Source of the DNA: Balanoglossus misakiensis
Taxonomy: Eukaryota > Hemichordata
Assembly: GCA_040954595.2 (NCBI GenBank)
Contig: CM082578.2
Coordinates: 5,146,001-5,210,000 of the forward strand
DNA length: 64,000 nt
Direction: 5' to 3'
A program made the translations under genes and the position numbers. Below the pieces are notes generated by a model. It worked only from the letters and a program-made list of their open reading frames with translations. It was not told the origin of the DNA and made no database searches. Below are positions 52,650-63,967 of this stretch, piece by piece (the stretch's first letter is position 1; every line of letters begins with the position of its first letter).

Positions 52650-53400
52650 CTGTCCTGGAATAGGCGTAGCTTGTACACACTGACACGACTATTAGATGAC
52701 ACGTGTGCATAACATGAGCCAAGTGAGCCTATTACGCACATATTGTGAAGGAAGCCTTCTCACGCTTGTCACGTGACTTTAATGTTTACATCGTTCATAT
52801 TTCCGCGAGTGATTGGTAACAAGGCCAGCAACTTAGAAATTAATAGACTGTTTTCCTTCATTCTTACGGTACCAGCGCCATACAAGAAAACAGGCTGCGT
52901 ATAATGTTGATACCCCCTTCGAGTTGCATGATTGCTCACGACCGCTTTTCATCTGAACTTCCCGCAGTCACGACTCGACTACTGGGTTCTTGTTTACGTC
53001 TTCCGCTGTGTCGCAGTCCTAGGATTGCTGAAATCAACAAGATGACATAGAAACCCCTCTTTCTCCAAAACTAAATTGATAGGTTTCTCCGTGGGTACAA
53101 AAATGACCAGGTAATTGGCAATTATAGCCTGACAAGTTAGAGCAGTACATGTTTTTATGGTGTTTACAAAATAGCGTTTTTTTAACTGTCAACGGCACTT
53201 TGCTCTCTGATTGTATGTAAATTAAATTAATGTTGGCATGGTTTGTTTCCATTGTCTTGTTGTTTTGTAACTTCCATGAAGTAGGTCGAGAGTCAACATG
53301 TTTGTGTGCATTCCGTCACATTATATATTAGCATACAATACGAAAACCGGACATAACGATGTGTCCGTATCTCCACCAACACAATCAATTTGACGGTAAA
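52650..53400. promoter_or_regulatory. CpG-rich island in a CpG-poor region, candidate promoter
   Basis: CpG dinucleotides become frequent between about 52650 and 53400 (for example GTCACGTGAC near 52769, CCGCGAG near 52802, and ACGACCGC near 52938). They are rare for over 15 kb to the left and several kb to the right. In animals with mosaic methylation such islands mark unmethylated promoters. Direction is not certain; a minus-strand gene reaching to 30.3 kb is one possibility. Confidence 0.4.
52868..52952 (-). CDS. Candidate first coding exon of a minus-strand gene
   Basis: Inside the CpG-rich island, the minus strand has an ATG at 52952-52950 opening 28 codons with a hydrophobic centre (STLYAACFLVWRW), then a GTAAGA donor at 52867 after a phase-1 base. 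A signal peptide or signal anchor would fit a secreted Cys-rich product such as the one suggested at 30.5 kb. The start context is weak (C at -3). This is speculative. Confidence 0.15.
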
Positions 53401-56400
53401 CATCCCCCATCAAATAAATATTGTTGCACTGGAAAACGCTGCAAAATCACACAATAATCATGTTTTCATCTTTAGTGAGAGCCATGAAGTTGTTTTTGAG
53501 GTTTGAATGATCTTGTGCAGAGGTCGACTTGAGACAAAGCAGAGAAGTCAGCAGGACAAAGTCCACAGTAGTTGAGAGGAGGTTTGTTTGTTTAGTGGAT
53601 GTTGTTTTGTTTTGTCTTGAAAACGTCTTGAGGTGCATCTGACTTCCAACATTTTCGCAATCTGGAAATTTGCTAAGAACTTTATAATGCATAATAACAC
53701 AGCTACAAAATTATCTTTAATATTTTTTGCGAAATTGATATTTACAATCAGTTTTGTTTTTTTTTGTCAAAATAAGAGACTTTTTAACAAATTTTCATGG
53801 TCGCAGGGGGAAACAGCTTTCCAGGATGATGTCATTAATCGAGAAAAAAAAGAAATTTGGTCAAAATTGTCAATGTTGCTGTCTGTGCACCCTCAAGGTT
53901 GAAAAAACAACTACCAAGGTGAAACAGAGTGCCTAGATTTTCCTATGCCAACGTTAATTATCACCAGGTTTTCGAGGTTTTCTGAGACCTGTGTATGTTT
54001 ATCCTGTGTTTGGTTTCTCTCATTTTGTTTTGGCAATTTACCTCCTCATGTTACTGCGTCTTTGAGTCTGATAGTTGATAAACAAGGTGTTTTGTCATCC
54101 AGACTCATGAATAATTGACAAGCGATTGTCAAGGATTGTTTTGTACATATCTTGTCTAAAGGTTTCAGAACACCTGAGGGCAGCCTCATCCAAGTCACTT
54201 GTCTTCATTTAAAGTGACCTTTAGACCCACCCAAGATGATGAATCCCTATTTGAACAGTTATTTAATAAATTACTTTGCGATATTTTGATATATTTATGA
54301 TATTTTGGCCATTTTGTCACTGTTTCAGACATACCTGAGGTAATAGTACATGTATTATTATATATTTTAAAATGGTGGAAAAATTGCAAATAGCATGCTT
54401 GAGGTGATATTTCTAACAATAGCAGCAAAAAATCAGCAAACATGGAAATGGAGGTTGCTATATTGGTTGACCTTTGACCTAACAGGTTTTTGTTTTAAAA
54501 CCTGACGTTGATAAAATAAAAAATCATATGCACAAAGAAGGCGATATTTTAAAAAGTGTTTAAAAAAAATCTTAACTTGCAACACAAGCTGATCTTTGAC
54601 CATGCACGCCCCTTGTGGTAAGCACAAATGGTATGTCAGAAAGAATAGCGCCAATGAACAACAAGTGTTACATAAAATCTGAAATCTGTTTTGAAAGATT
54701 GCAAGCACACAGTTATGCAGTCTTGCTTTAATATAAAGTGCGTCATGAGATCCAACAATACTTCAGAGTAACCAACAAGAAGTATTTGAGATAGTGTATG
54801 AATGTGATAAGCAAAACCGAAAGAAAAAACGGTGAAGAAATCACAATACAGATTAAATCATTCTTACTGTTGCGGTAACTGGTCTTATACTTATTCAAGT
54901 TCTTTGGTTTGACAAAGCATAAATTTGGCATCTGGTGGTGTGATGTACCGCAATAATATGCAACAATTCAAATAATTGCGCTCCATGATAGCTGACAATA
55001 GACAATGCGGAGAATTAGCATTTAGTTTTATTTCACAAGTGTTTATCATAAAATAATACTGCAAGGTTAATTACAAAAACATTGGAAGTAACAGAACTCA
55101 GCCCTGTTTGAAATTCTATTACCTGTAAAACTATTTCATTAATTATGGATGGACTTTTGTGTTCTCTTTCTAGTTCTCAAGGGAGTTGGTATGCTGGCAA
55201 GTTGGTCAAGCTGCAGAAGTCACACTGTCCTTATTCTGTGAGTCATAAATAAAACACAAGCAGTGACTAAAACACAGCCCTTACCATGACCCCATTTCTT
55301 GGAATGTACACGCATGCATCTAAAAAGTTTGTTTAGGATGTACATCAACAATCGGGGTGGCACCGACTTGGTCGAAACCCTGCACACTACTTCATACGTG
55401 GACAGCTCGCCAGGCCACGTCGACGTCTGACCTACTAAATGATGCCACAAACACAGGAGACCTTGTACATCCTGTGGTACCAGGATGTACCAGTACAGTC
55501 ACTCAGACCCAGAAAACACAGCATGCCCTTGAAGCACCAGAAATAGCCAACCAGAGTTCCCACGTGTATAATTTGATGATATTGCGGACAATTTGAAATA
55601 TTTCCCAACACTAATTTCACGGCCCATTTCAGTTTCAGCTCCGTAAAACTTTAAAACATCCTCACTTTGCAAAACCTGGGAAAGAACTTTGCCTTTTGTG
55701 GGAGTAAAAGTCGCTTTGGCACAAATTCGAGAAGGCATAATACTAAAAATAAAGGTAATAAAAAGTACGAATTTTACAGTTTTGACTGTTTTTTGACAGA
55801 ATCTATCTAGGTAGTGACATACATACATGTACATGTAGTAGCTGTTATCCAAGACAAACAGTTTGCAACACTGATCATCCACATGTTTAGGTACCTATGG
55901 CAGGTATTCAGCCACACGAATTATGCATGCGTTGAGTGAAATTAAGATGAATCTGATGTCGTTTTCAGAGAACTTAGAATTATGGTGATCGATCCACCGA
56001 CCGGTTTATAACACGTTCCAAAGACCGATCATTTGGTATTGATACTGTTATCAGCTGAGCTAGGATGCATGGAGATGGTCGAATGTTTTTGCACACAACC
56101 ATAGAAAACCATGTCAAAAGATGGGCACCTAGAATGTGGCACTTGTCAGACCACATGAGTGAAATATACTACAGGTTCTTCAGATACTGTTTCTTAGCAA
56201 AATAGAATGGCTGATCAAACGCTGAATGTGCACATTGGGCGACTTCGGGTGGAGATTATTTACCTGATTAATGCAATTTTTTGTCAATTTTACACAGTTT
56301 GCGCAAAAAGCCTAGCACCTTGCTAGGTGGTTTTAGAGCAAATGCGCTCAAAACCTACAGGTAGGCCACTAGACTGTGAGTTTAACAGAAATGGAAGTAC

Positions 56401-58364
56401 CACTTGAAATTGCTAAGAATGTTGAGGAACACACAGGTAAAGCCATATTACATCACCACTGCAGATACCACCCTGACACAACACATCCAACACAAACCCC
56501 TGGGGCTGGGATTTCTCCACAATGTAAACTAGTCACCTGAAAACTCGGATTCTATAAATAGAATTACACAAGAGACACCTGATTGGTTTCTTACAACTGA
56601 GTTATTGTTGTATTTATCTCCAAGAATAGTTAAAATTGCAGGCAGGCGAAACCAAAAGCAGATTTAATTAGTCCAGATTAGAACAGTTGTTGATTTTGGG
56701 CGAACAATATCAATTGGTCAGGCCCTCTGTGTGTGGTATTTATTACAAGTATAACACAAAGAATACATCTTTGTCAGTTTCTGAGCCAAAAATAAAACTG
56801 CTGGTAAGCTCTGCTTTAGGCATGTTGACATGGAGTGTTATATGGAGTAGAAGAAGAAACAATAGTGGAGAAATAAAAAGCCGAAATATATTATCAAAAG
56901 TTACAGCTACTTCAATTCCAGTACAATTTTTAAAGCAATTATTATCATTTAAACTTTATTTCAGACTGTTTAAAATATCGTCCATAGACAAATACAGTAA
57001 AAAGTGGCAAGCCAATAAAATCACAGGTAAAGAGTTCAGAGCCCCTTTACGAATCAAATCATTTAATGACAGGGATATATAATACGGTCAGCGTGACATA
57101 AAGTGAAAGCCAACTATTGTTAAACTCTTTTGTTTTAAAGGTTCAATGAACGGAATGTGGCGAAAGTGGCCTGATGTCTGAAGCTAACAATAGACGCGGT
57201 CGGCACAGATGACGTACATTTTAATTATGGCTAGGTCACCTCTGCTTGTCACTGCCTGCCTGTGTCCATGCATGGTGGTCATCGCACAGGTCAATAACCG
57301 GTTGGTCACTTGCCAGCTAGCGAGCGGACAGTCATAGCTTTTTGCCCTATGGTCATTCCAGTAATTAGCATGCAAAACTAATTAAGCACTGCTTGATATA
57401 CAACATCTTGTAGTGTATGACTAATGAATGAGACATCCATCCTGACCACTACTTTTTGTGCTATTACTGTAAGATAAGGCACTGAATCATCGTACAGTAA
57501 TTCAAAATCAGCAAAAGACATTCACTTATGGTATTCCGCCGACAGCGATGTCTCAACTTCATTTAATCATGGAAAAGAAAAACACGGCAAAATTCCATAC
57601 CAATCTTTATTTTATCCAGTCAATGACCTATTAGTCCACCCATCGGATGTTGAGAGTTCTAATTTACATGATCACCATCAGTTTGAGAATTAACATAAAA
57701 TGGGGCACATGAATACAAAGCTAATTGGCTTTTGAAAGAGTCTGGCGACTGAAATCCATGAGGTGATATGCCCAGTGTGCATAGAATTAGCCAATTATTC
57801 AATGCAGAATATGAATATGCAAAAACTCTGGCCACTCACCCCACTTGTCATATGTCGATGACATAAAATTATTATGAAATCAGACAATAATGGTACAAGT
57901 GGAATCCTGCCATATTGTAACAAGCTCGGCATAGCATTTTGGAATGTAAAACTTGAAAGCCGTATTTTAAAAAAAATCAGAAACAACACGTTAGTACAGT
58001 CTGACACAAATCATGATGGATATGAATGAACTGTCCCGCCAATATTTACATCTCTCAAATTGCTGTTACAGTAACTTATGGCTATCTCTTTCAGTCATTT
58101 TGTTGTATATTATCAACAACGATCACTTTGTTCTACTCCCTGTTTGTCAATATATGTATGTGTAAACTACTTTGTTATTGTTGTTGTTATTTTTGTTGAC
58201 AATTTTCCTATAGTGTAACAGTGCTGATTGCACATTATACAGTGGGGCAAATAAAAACCATCAGTTGACAAAATCAACTGGCTATATAGCCTTTTCTGAC
58301 TGGCTAACATCCCCTGCTAAAAAAGAACACCGTTTATCTCTCTGCCCCCTCGTCAAATCAACCA

Positions 58365-58401
58365 CTTTGCCCCCACCCACCCCCACCCCCACCCCACCCC
58401 C
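58365..58401. repeat. C/A-rich (CCCCCAC)n stretch
   Basis: Repeated CCCCCAC units over about 37 bp; low complexity, no gene. Confidence 0.8.
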
Positions 58402-59057
58402 TGCTTCTCACATATCCTTTCAATCATTACTGCAAAAACTGCACAAACAGTGATGCTGGGCCTGTCTGAAAATTTAATGATAGATGGACTATTCTGAAGT
58501 CAGTGCTTTGGCATTCTTAATTTTTCTAAATCATTACAAATGATTCAATTGGAAAATATCTCTCATTCTTTGTCAACCCGTACATGATTGATGTGGTGCG
58601 GAAGTATTAGTGCATGCCTTGAATACTGACTGGTATTTTGTTATGTAATTTCCTGGGAGTCGACGCAAAATATGAGGTCAATCTTTAAACATGGTTTGTG
58701 TTCCTACATGTAAATGTTTCAAGATTTTTTCTTTCAATAGCCCAACGGGAATCTAATTGAATATTTCTGGACTTCTATTCGTTGAAATACTTTCTGTAAA
58801 GGTGATGGTAGCATGTTTTTTTATGTATGAACAATGACAACACCACCTCTGCAATAGTTTTATTTGTGCGGGCAGCTTTTGAAAATGTCCAATTATTGAT
58901 TTCTAGTTTCCATTTAGAAAGTACACAAAATGGATACTGCTTGGACTGGCAGGATGAACAATTAAATGGAAATGAAGGAAGATGAGACATATTAATTAAA
59001 ACTACATGGTAGATTGGGCACTTTAAAGGTATAAAGTCACTTCCAATTTACGTACGC

Positions 59058-59067
59058 CCATATATGG
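59058..59067. promoter_or_regulatory. CArG box CCATATATGG (SRF-type)
   Basis: A perfect CC(A/T)6GG palindrome. Inverted CCAAT (GATTGGCTAG, about 59140) and several CpGs lie within 100 bp. Confidence 0.3.
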
Positions 59068-59865
59068 CTGAAATGGCGTATTTGCGCGTTCTAAAGAACA
59101 TATGGTGGCGCTCTTTTTTGCCACCCACTGAAAATCTGTGATTGGCTAGATCTCAATTTCATTGGTAACTATAACTTTCCGTAGGTGACCGTATATCTTT
59201 AACATTCCTTGTCATTGAGTGAAGGCGCCACCAACGAACTATTAGAGAAATGCAAGTACATGTACAAACAGCTTAGCTGTATCAGACACACCAACTGAAT
59301 ACACACCCAAAAATTGCAGACATTGTCAGACAGATGTTAACAAATGACATAACAGACAATCTGCAAATAGCGCAAACAACAAGAATTGAAAATGTTACTT
59401 ATGCTTTTTGAAAGTCTTGGAATGTACTGTACAAACTTTACTTTTGCATTTTTGAAATAAGTGGCTTCTATATATTAAAATAAACTTTCTACACTGATGT
59501 CCTTACTATGTTTTTTTCAATCCAAATGTAAATACCTTCCAGTACAAAATGTTATTTCTAGTACTTCCATAGCAACAGATTTTACTGCACTCTTTAGTGG
59601 TGGAATAACCACAAAAAAACAATTACGTGTCCTTTTGCCCAAAGTACTAATAAGCATCATTCACAAAACAAGATAAATTTTTAACCAATCAATTTGAAAT
59701 TTGGTTTTTAACATAAAAAACGAACTATTGTTATGAGTGTTGAAGTCACATATGTTAGCCAACACCCTCTTTCAATGGTAGAGAAAATCCTTGCCTCACA
59801 TACTGAGGGCCTCCTCACTTCAGTTGAAACACAAAAACAAAAGATACAATTATATGGCAATATTC

Positions 59866-59878
59866 CTAGGGGGCGCTA
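59866..59878 (+). promoter_or_regulatory. CTCF-like motif CTAGGGGGCGCTA
   Basis: It matches the core AGGGGGCGCT of the bilaterian CTCF consensus. It lies 1.5 kb upstream of the QARS1 start, near the end of the CpG-poor block. It is a single-motif match only. Confidence 0.3.
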
Positions 59879-60610
59879 TACAACGTTATCACATCACAGG
59901 TAGCACTTTTTGGATTCTCAAACAAACTTAACAAGAAATCTTGCATATGTCATTGAATTCATGATGGCAATGCTCAAGATTATGATTATGACGTGAAATT
60001 ACTGTCATTCGTACAATTGTCTTTAGTCGTAAAAATTCAAATAAAAGAGTAAGTTGTTATTTTTAAGGATGTCCGATAGGTAATTTAAGGTAAAGCTGAA
60101 AGTGTTCTCATTAATTGCCGATTTAAAAACTTCCTTTGAAAGTATTATCAAATCTCTAGTTATTAAAATCTGTAACAAATTATGAAATATGAAGCCATGA
60201 AAATTAGCTAATTGAGGCGTAAAACTGCTGAGTCAGCATTTTTGTGTCATTGTCAGCATCCATGCACCTTGCACACACAGCTACTGGAAAAAAAGTAAAT
60301 CTGGCAGCTAAAGGCTGTTTTTCATCTCATTAGGGTTTTCAGATGAAAATTACCATTTCACGTCAGTATTAGAAAAAAGTAAATATCATTGGATAGATCT
60401 TGATAAAGGGTAGCAAAACAGCCTTTAAATCAGTCTATTTAAGATTTGCATCCATGTTCATTGCACAAGCATGCATTCAGCATGCAATGAACATTTCTGG
60501 TGTTTTTGATACATGTTTTACTTAAATGTCTTTCCTTGTGAGGTATATTGAAATTCCTGATTTATAATGATTGACTGATTTATTGATTGATTAATTGGCT
60601 ACACAATAAC

Positions 60611-60665
60611 AGAATCATATGCTATTTCCAGAGGCCTACGGCCTCGGGGAAATAGCTGTGATTCT
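60611..60665. repeat. 55-bp hairpin with GGCCTACGGCC centre
   Basis: AGAATCATATGCTATTTCCA at 60611-60630 pairs imperfectly with the downstream GGAAATAGCTGTGATTCT, with GAGGCCTACGGCCTC at the tip. It is followed by a further C/G-rich stretch. It looks like a small structured repeat (MITE or SINE fragment). Confidence 0.6.
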
Positions 60666-61189
60666 GGAAACTCACAGCCCCTCGGGGGAACATGGCTGGT
60701 TTATCATGGGATGGTTGTTTTTTATGCCCAATATACTAAAGTTATACTACCGCAAAAATCGTGGAAAAAACTAGTCATAAACACACAGGACCGTGCTAGA
60801 AAGAGGACATTGGACTCGTAGGATGAGACTTATGAAAATTAAGCTGTATTTGCTGGCAAAAATATTATTTTTCAACTCCCCAGGATAGTTTATTTAATCA
60901 ATCAAATGAGAATATTGGGCCCATAGCTAGAAATTGCAGTGTCTGTCAGAAATAAAACATCTTTAAAATGGCAAATTTTATTAATTTTACATCTGACATT
61001 GAGTGGAAGATTTCAGTGAATGTGACAAAGACCAGGGTCCTCTAACTGTACGAACGATGACATCATCAAATATTTTTATGGATTTTTCGAACACATCAAC
61101 AACATTGATGAGGTACATCATGAGACGGCATAATTTATATATTGGTAACCTCTAGAAGTTGACTGCACCTTATAGTATACACACACAGC

Positions 61190-61358
61190 AAGTAGACTAT
61201 TGTACGTCTCACCTGTAGTGTGACGACGCCCACGCTGTTCTGAGTCCACAGTGCACCAGTTTCCATCAATATTTTCCACGCTTCATCTTTTCATCATCAC
61301 TTCCTCATTCCCACAATTCAACACTTCTGCGACGGCGCAGAAGCGACGCAAGGTCAAC
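61190..61358 (+). promoter_or_regulatory. QARS1 promoter/5'UTR region with start-proximal hairpin
   Basis: A locally CpG-richer, pyrimidine-rich stretch precedes the QARS1 ATG and includes a CACTTCCTC ETS-like motif. There is no clear TATA box, as expected for a housekeeping gene. An 8-bp perfect hairpin, CTTCTGCG / CGCAGAAG with an ACGG loop, occupies 61324-61343 and ends 15 nt before the ATG. The transcription start is not visible. Confidence 0.45.
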
Positions 61359-63967
61359 ATGGCGGACGAACTGGTGCAGCTGTTTCAGGCGATAGGATTG
61401 AGCGAGCAAAAAGCAAAGGAAACCATCAAGAATGAAGCCCTGGCTCAAGTTCTGAAAGGGGTCATAGTCGAGGTGTGTACGTTGGCAGTTTCTAAGCTAT
61501 CTGTTTTCGCGTTCCTGAACGCGATGTCATTTATGGCAATTACGGTGTCTGACACTGCAGTAGCTCTGGACTTATGCGCTGTTTGGGTCTACGCTGCTCT
61601 CCGTCCCCCACAGCTATGGAGCCATGCGTAGGAAATCCTGTTGGGTTGCGGAGCAAAATGATTCGCACCGATTTTCAAACAATAAACTACATGAACATGT
61701 ACATAATGTTGTCAGAAATAAAGATCGAACGAAAATTTCACAAATGGGAACCTACTTGACGTGTTTGTCGCCGAATCGTAAACGACGTTAACGCAGCGCC
61801 GTAAAACTGGTGACCCTCCCATACAAACGCGCCGAGTAAAACACGTGTCGATCACATGACTTAAATGAAGGCGAACGTCCATGTTTGTATGGAAGGGTCA
61901 CCAGTTTTACGGCGCTGCGTTAACGACGTTTACGATTCGGCGACAAACACGTCAAGTAGGTTCCCATTTGTGAAATTTTCGTTCGATCTTTATTTCTGAC
62001 AACATTATGTACATGTTCATGTAGTTTATTGTTTGAAAATCGGTGCGAATCATTTTGCTCCGCAACCCAACAGGATTTCCTACGCATGGCTCCATAGCTG
62101 TGGGGGACGGAGAGCAGCGTAGACCCAAACAGCGCATAAGTCCAGAGCTAACACTGCAGCATACCGGCCTGTTGTCGGACCCGAGCACGGGTCTAGTCAA
62201 AAGCCCCATGCTAAACGGCCAGATATCATTTCGAAGGTATTGCGTCAGCCATGGAAAGCTTGTTTTGATGCCATTATTCAAGATTTTTGACTGGGACAAT
62301 TTGATTTTGTTCTCCGTCATGGAGCCCCTCAGTAATATGGTGCCCCTCCCATTGCCTGGAATGACAATCCAGGCCTTGGAAAACAAATCTACCACTGACA
62401 CTGCAGCTGTTTGTAGTGAATTGCTAACAAAATAAGTTATAATTGCTTAACAGCAGTTGCAATTTGTTCTTTACATGTGTATAAGTACATACGTGATCTA
62501 CTATTGTGCAATCCCCAGATATGTACCATGGTGGAATGCATAATTGTTTTGTTATTGATGATTGTAAACTTGTGAAGTTGTGTAAACTCCTCTAAGTTGT
62601 CAATTCAGATTTGTCAATATATTTAGAATAAATTTTTGGCATCATGTATCTAGTAGCATTTCAATACCATGAAATTAACGAATCACAAAAACATCCCATT
62701 TTCTAACTTCTAAGTACATGTACGTTATATTGCGATAATTTGTTATTCCGGTTATTTCCCAGTATTGGGCTAATTTACATAACAATAGAAATGTTATGAT
62801 AATGACCACAGTTACTATTGTTCAAACACAACTTAGTGGTATCAGCTGATGCTCTGTCATTGATCCCTGGAGAACACAAAGTAATAGGAACTACGATTTT
62901 GTAATTTTGGACATCATAATTCATATACAAATGTACTTGTAGTGCAAGGAAGTCAGCAGACAAAGACCACTGATTATTTGGCAGAATGTCCACTATTAAT
63001 ACTTAACATGTCAATCTGTTGTCTTCAGGCTCAAACAAAGATCCAAGGTGACATAGAAGATGTGGGTCAGTTGTTATACAGCACTGCAACCCGACTCAAA
63101 CAGAAAAGCAGGACCAGCTTTCTTGTGGATTATATCGTCACCAAGAAGATTGCTTCAAAGGCCCAGTTGACTGGTTAGTGACATATATAATTGTTATTCA
63201 GTGGGTCACAAAGTGAAACTTATAAAAATTGACTGTATTTCGATATGCAAATTTACTGTGAAAAATTGGTACAGTACTTTGATTTTTTTTGTTTTTTTTG
63301 AGGACAGTCACATGATGGGCCACTCCAGGTTACGACTCTACAGTATGATTGTGCAGTGCGAAGATGCAAATTTATCCTGAAATGTGGCTGGATTTATGTT
63401 CGTTGTTAGATAAAAGAGCTGTCGATACACAGAATTTGTAGCTCCTCTACATGATCTAAGACTCATTTGATCTGATTGGAGCTTGTCATATCATCTTCTG
63501 TGTTTCCCACACTGTTGGGAAACTCTTGTCCAGGTTCATCATATTACAGCTGGCATCCGCTCCAAAACCACTAATGCAATTTAGAAGGCTTCACTTTTTT
63601 TGGGGGGGGGGGGGGGGGGGGTAGGATGAAATCCATAAATTTATATGCTCATCTCAGGAGAACAACATATCACTGGCAATGGCATTCAATATCCGTTAAC
63701 ATGTAGAGTTCCACCTTCACATTCATTTATGTGGTGAATGGAAGGAGAGAACAGTTTGACATTGAGAATTGTGGAAGAGACAATAGCTGCTGGTACGTTC
63801 TGCTGCGAGCATTGGAGGTGTTCGTAACATAATTGTGTTTTTCATCCCCTTCAATAGCTGCGTTGGATTTTTTCAAGAATAATCCGGTGGATCCTCTCGA
63901 CACCAAGTCTTTTGAAGAAGCATGTGGAGTTGGAGTCACAGTCACACCTGAACAGATTGAAGATGCC
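61359..63967 (+). CDS. QARS1: Glutaminyl-tRNA synthetase (cytosolic), 5' part, first three coding exons
   Basis: Coding exons are 61359-61472 (38 codons, donor GTGTGT), 63029-63173 (ends phase 1, donor GTTAGT) and 63858-63967 (ends phase 0, donor GTGAGT). The gene continues past the window. The 123 visible residues are the non-catalytic N-terminal domain of eukaryotic GlnRS: LGLSEQKA-like motif ([11 protein letters not shown], residues 12-22), ILLYG-like [23 protein letters not shown] and the signature [15 protein letters not shown] at the end. In human QARS1 this region (about residues 1-130) has the same order and spacing. It binds tRNA non-specifically and helps glutamine charging; the catalytic Rossmann domain lies further right. 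The ATG has a good context (A at -3, G at +4), and there is no in-frame ATG between it and the promoter. QARS1 is cytosolic and in animals joins the multi-synthetase complex (family knowledge). Intron 1 contains a large palindrome. Confidence 0.96.
61561..62150. repeat. Near-perfect palindrome: 268-bp inverted repeat with 54-bp spacer, in QARS1 intron 1
   Basis: Left arm 61561-61828 and right arm 61883-62150 are reverse complements. Reading them through, I find one clear mismatch (GGG against GGA near the inner end) and no indel, because paired outer and inner coordinates sum to the same value. The spacer 61829-61882 is unique and holds the small palindrome ACACGTGT. Both arms are flanked outside by CTGCAG but in non-matching register. 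No transposon ends or target duplication are evident. The element lies wholly within the 1.56-kb intron 1. Confidence 0.93.
61952..62435. other. Overlapping open frames on both strands across the right arm of the palindrome
   Basis: A minus-strand frame is open from 62401 to 61952 (149 codons) and a plus-strand frame from 62043 to 62435 (130 codons). Both run from the right arm into the unique sequence 62151-62435. I recognise no domain in either. The minus-strand frame ends at the inner end of the arm, so its last ~61 residues are also encoded on the plus strand by the left arm (61574-61759). It may be a fragment of an unrelated gene or transposon captured before the inverted duplication, or chance. 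Confidence 0.2.
63602..63621. repeat. Poly-G tract (G20) in QARS1 intron 2
   Basis: A run of 20 G preceded by a T-tract, inside the intron between coding exons 2 and 3 of QARS1. Confidence 0.95.

Larger units (their letters stand above)
53400..61189. other. AT-rich region upstream of QARS1, no gene seen
   Basis: I see no recognisable exon. It holds the CArG box, the CTCF-like site, the C/A-rich repeat and the 60.6-kb hairpin. A modest CpG patch lies at about 57180-57320. Confidence 0.55.
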
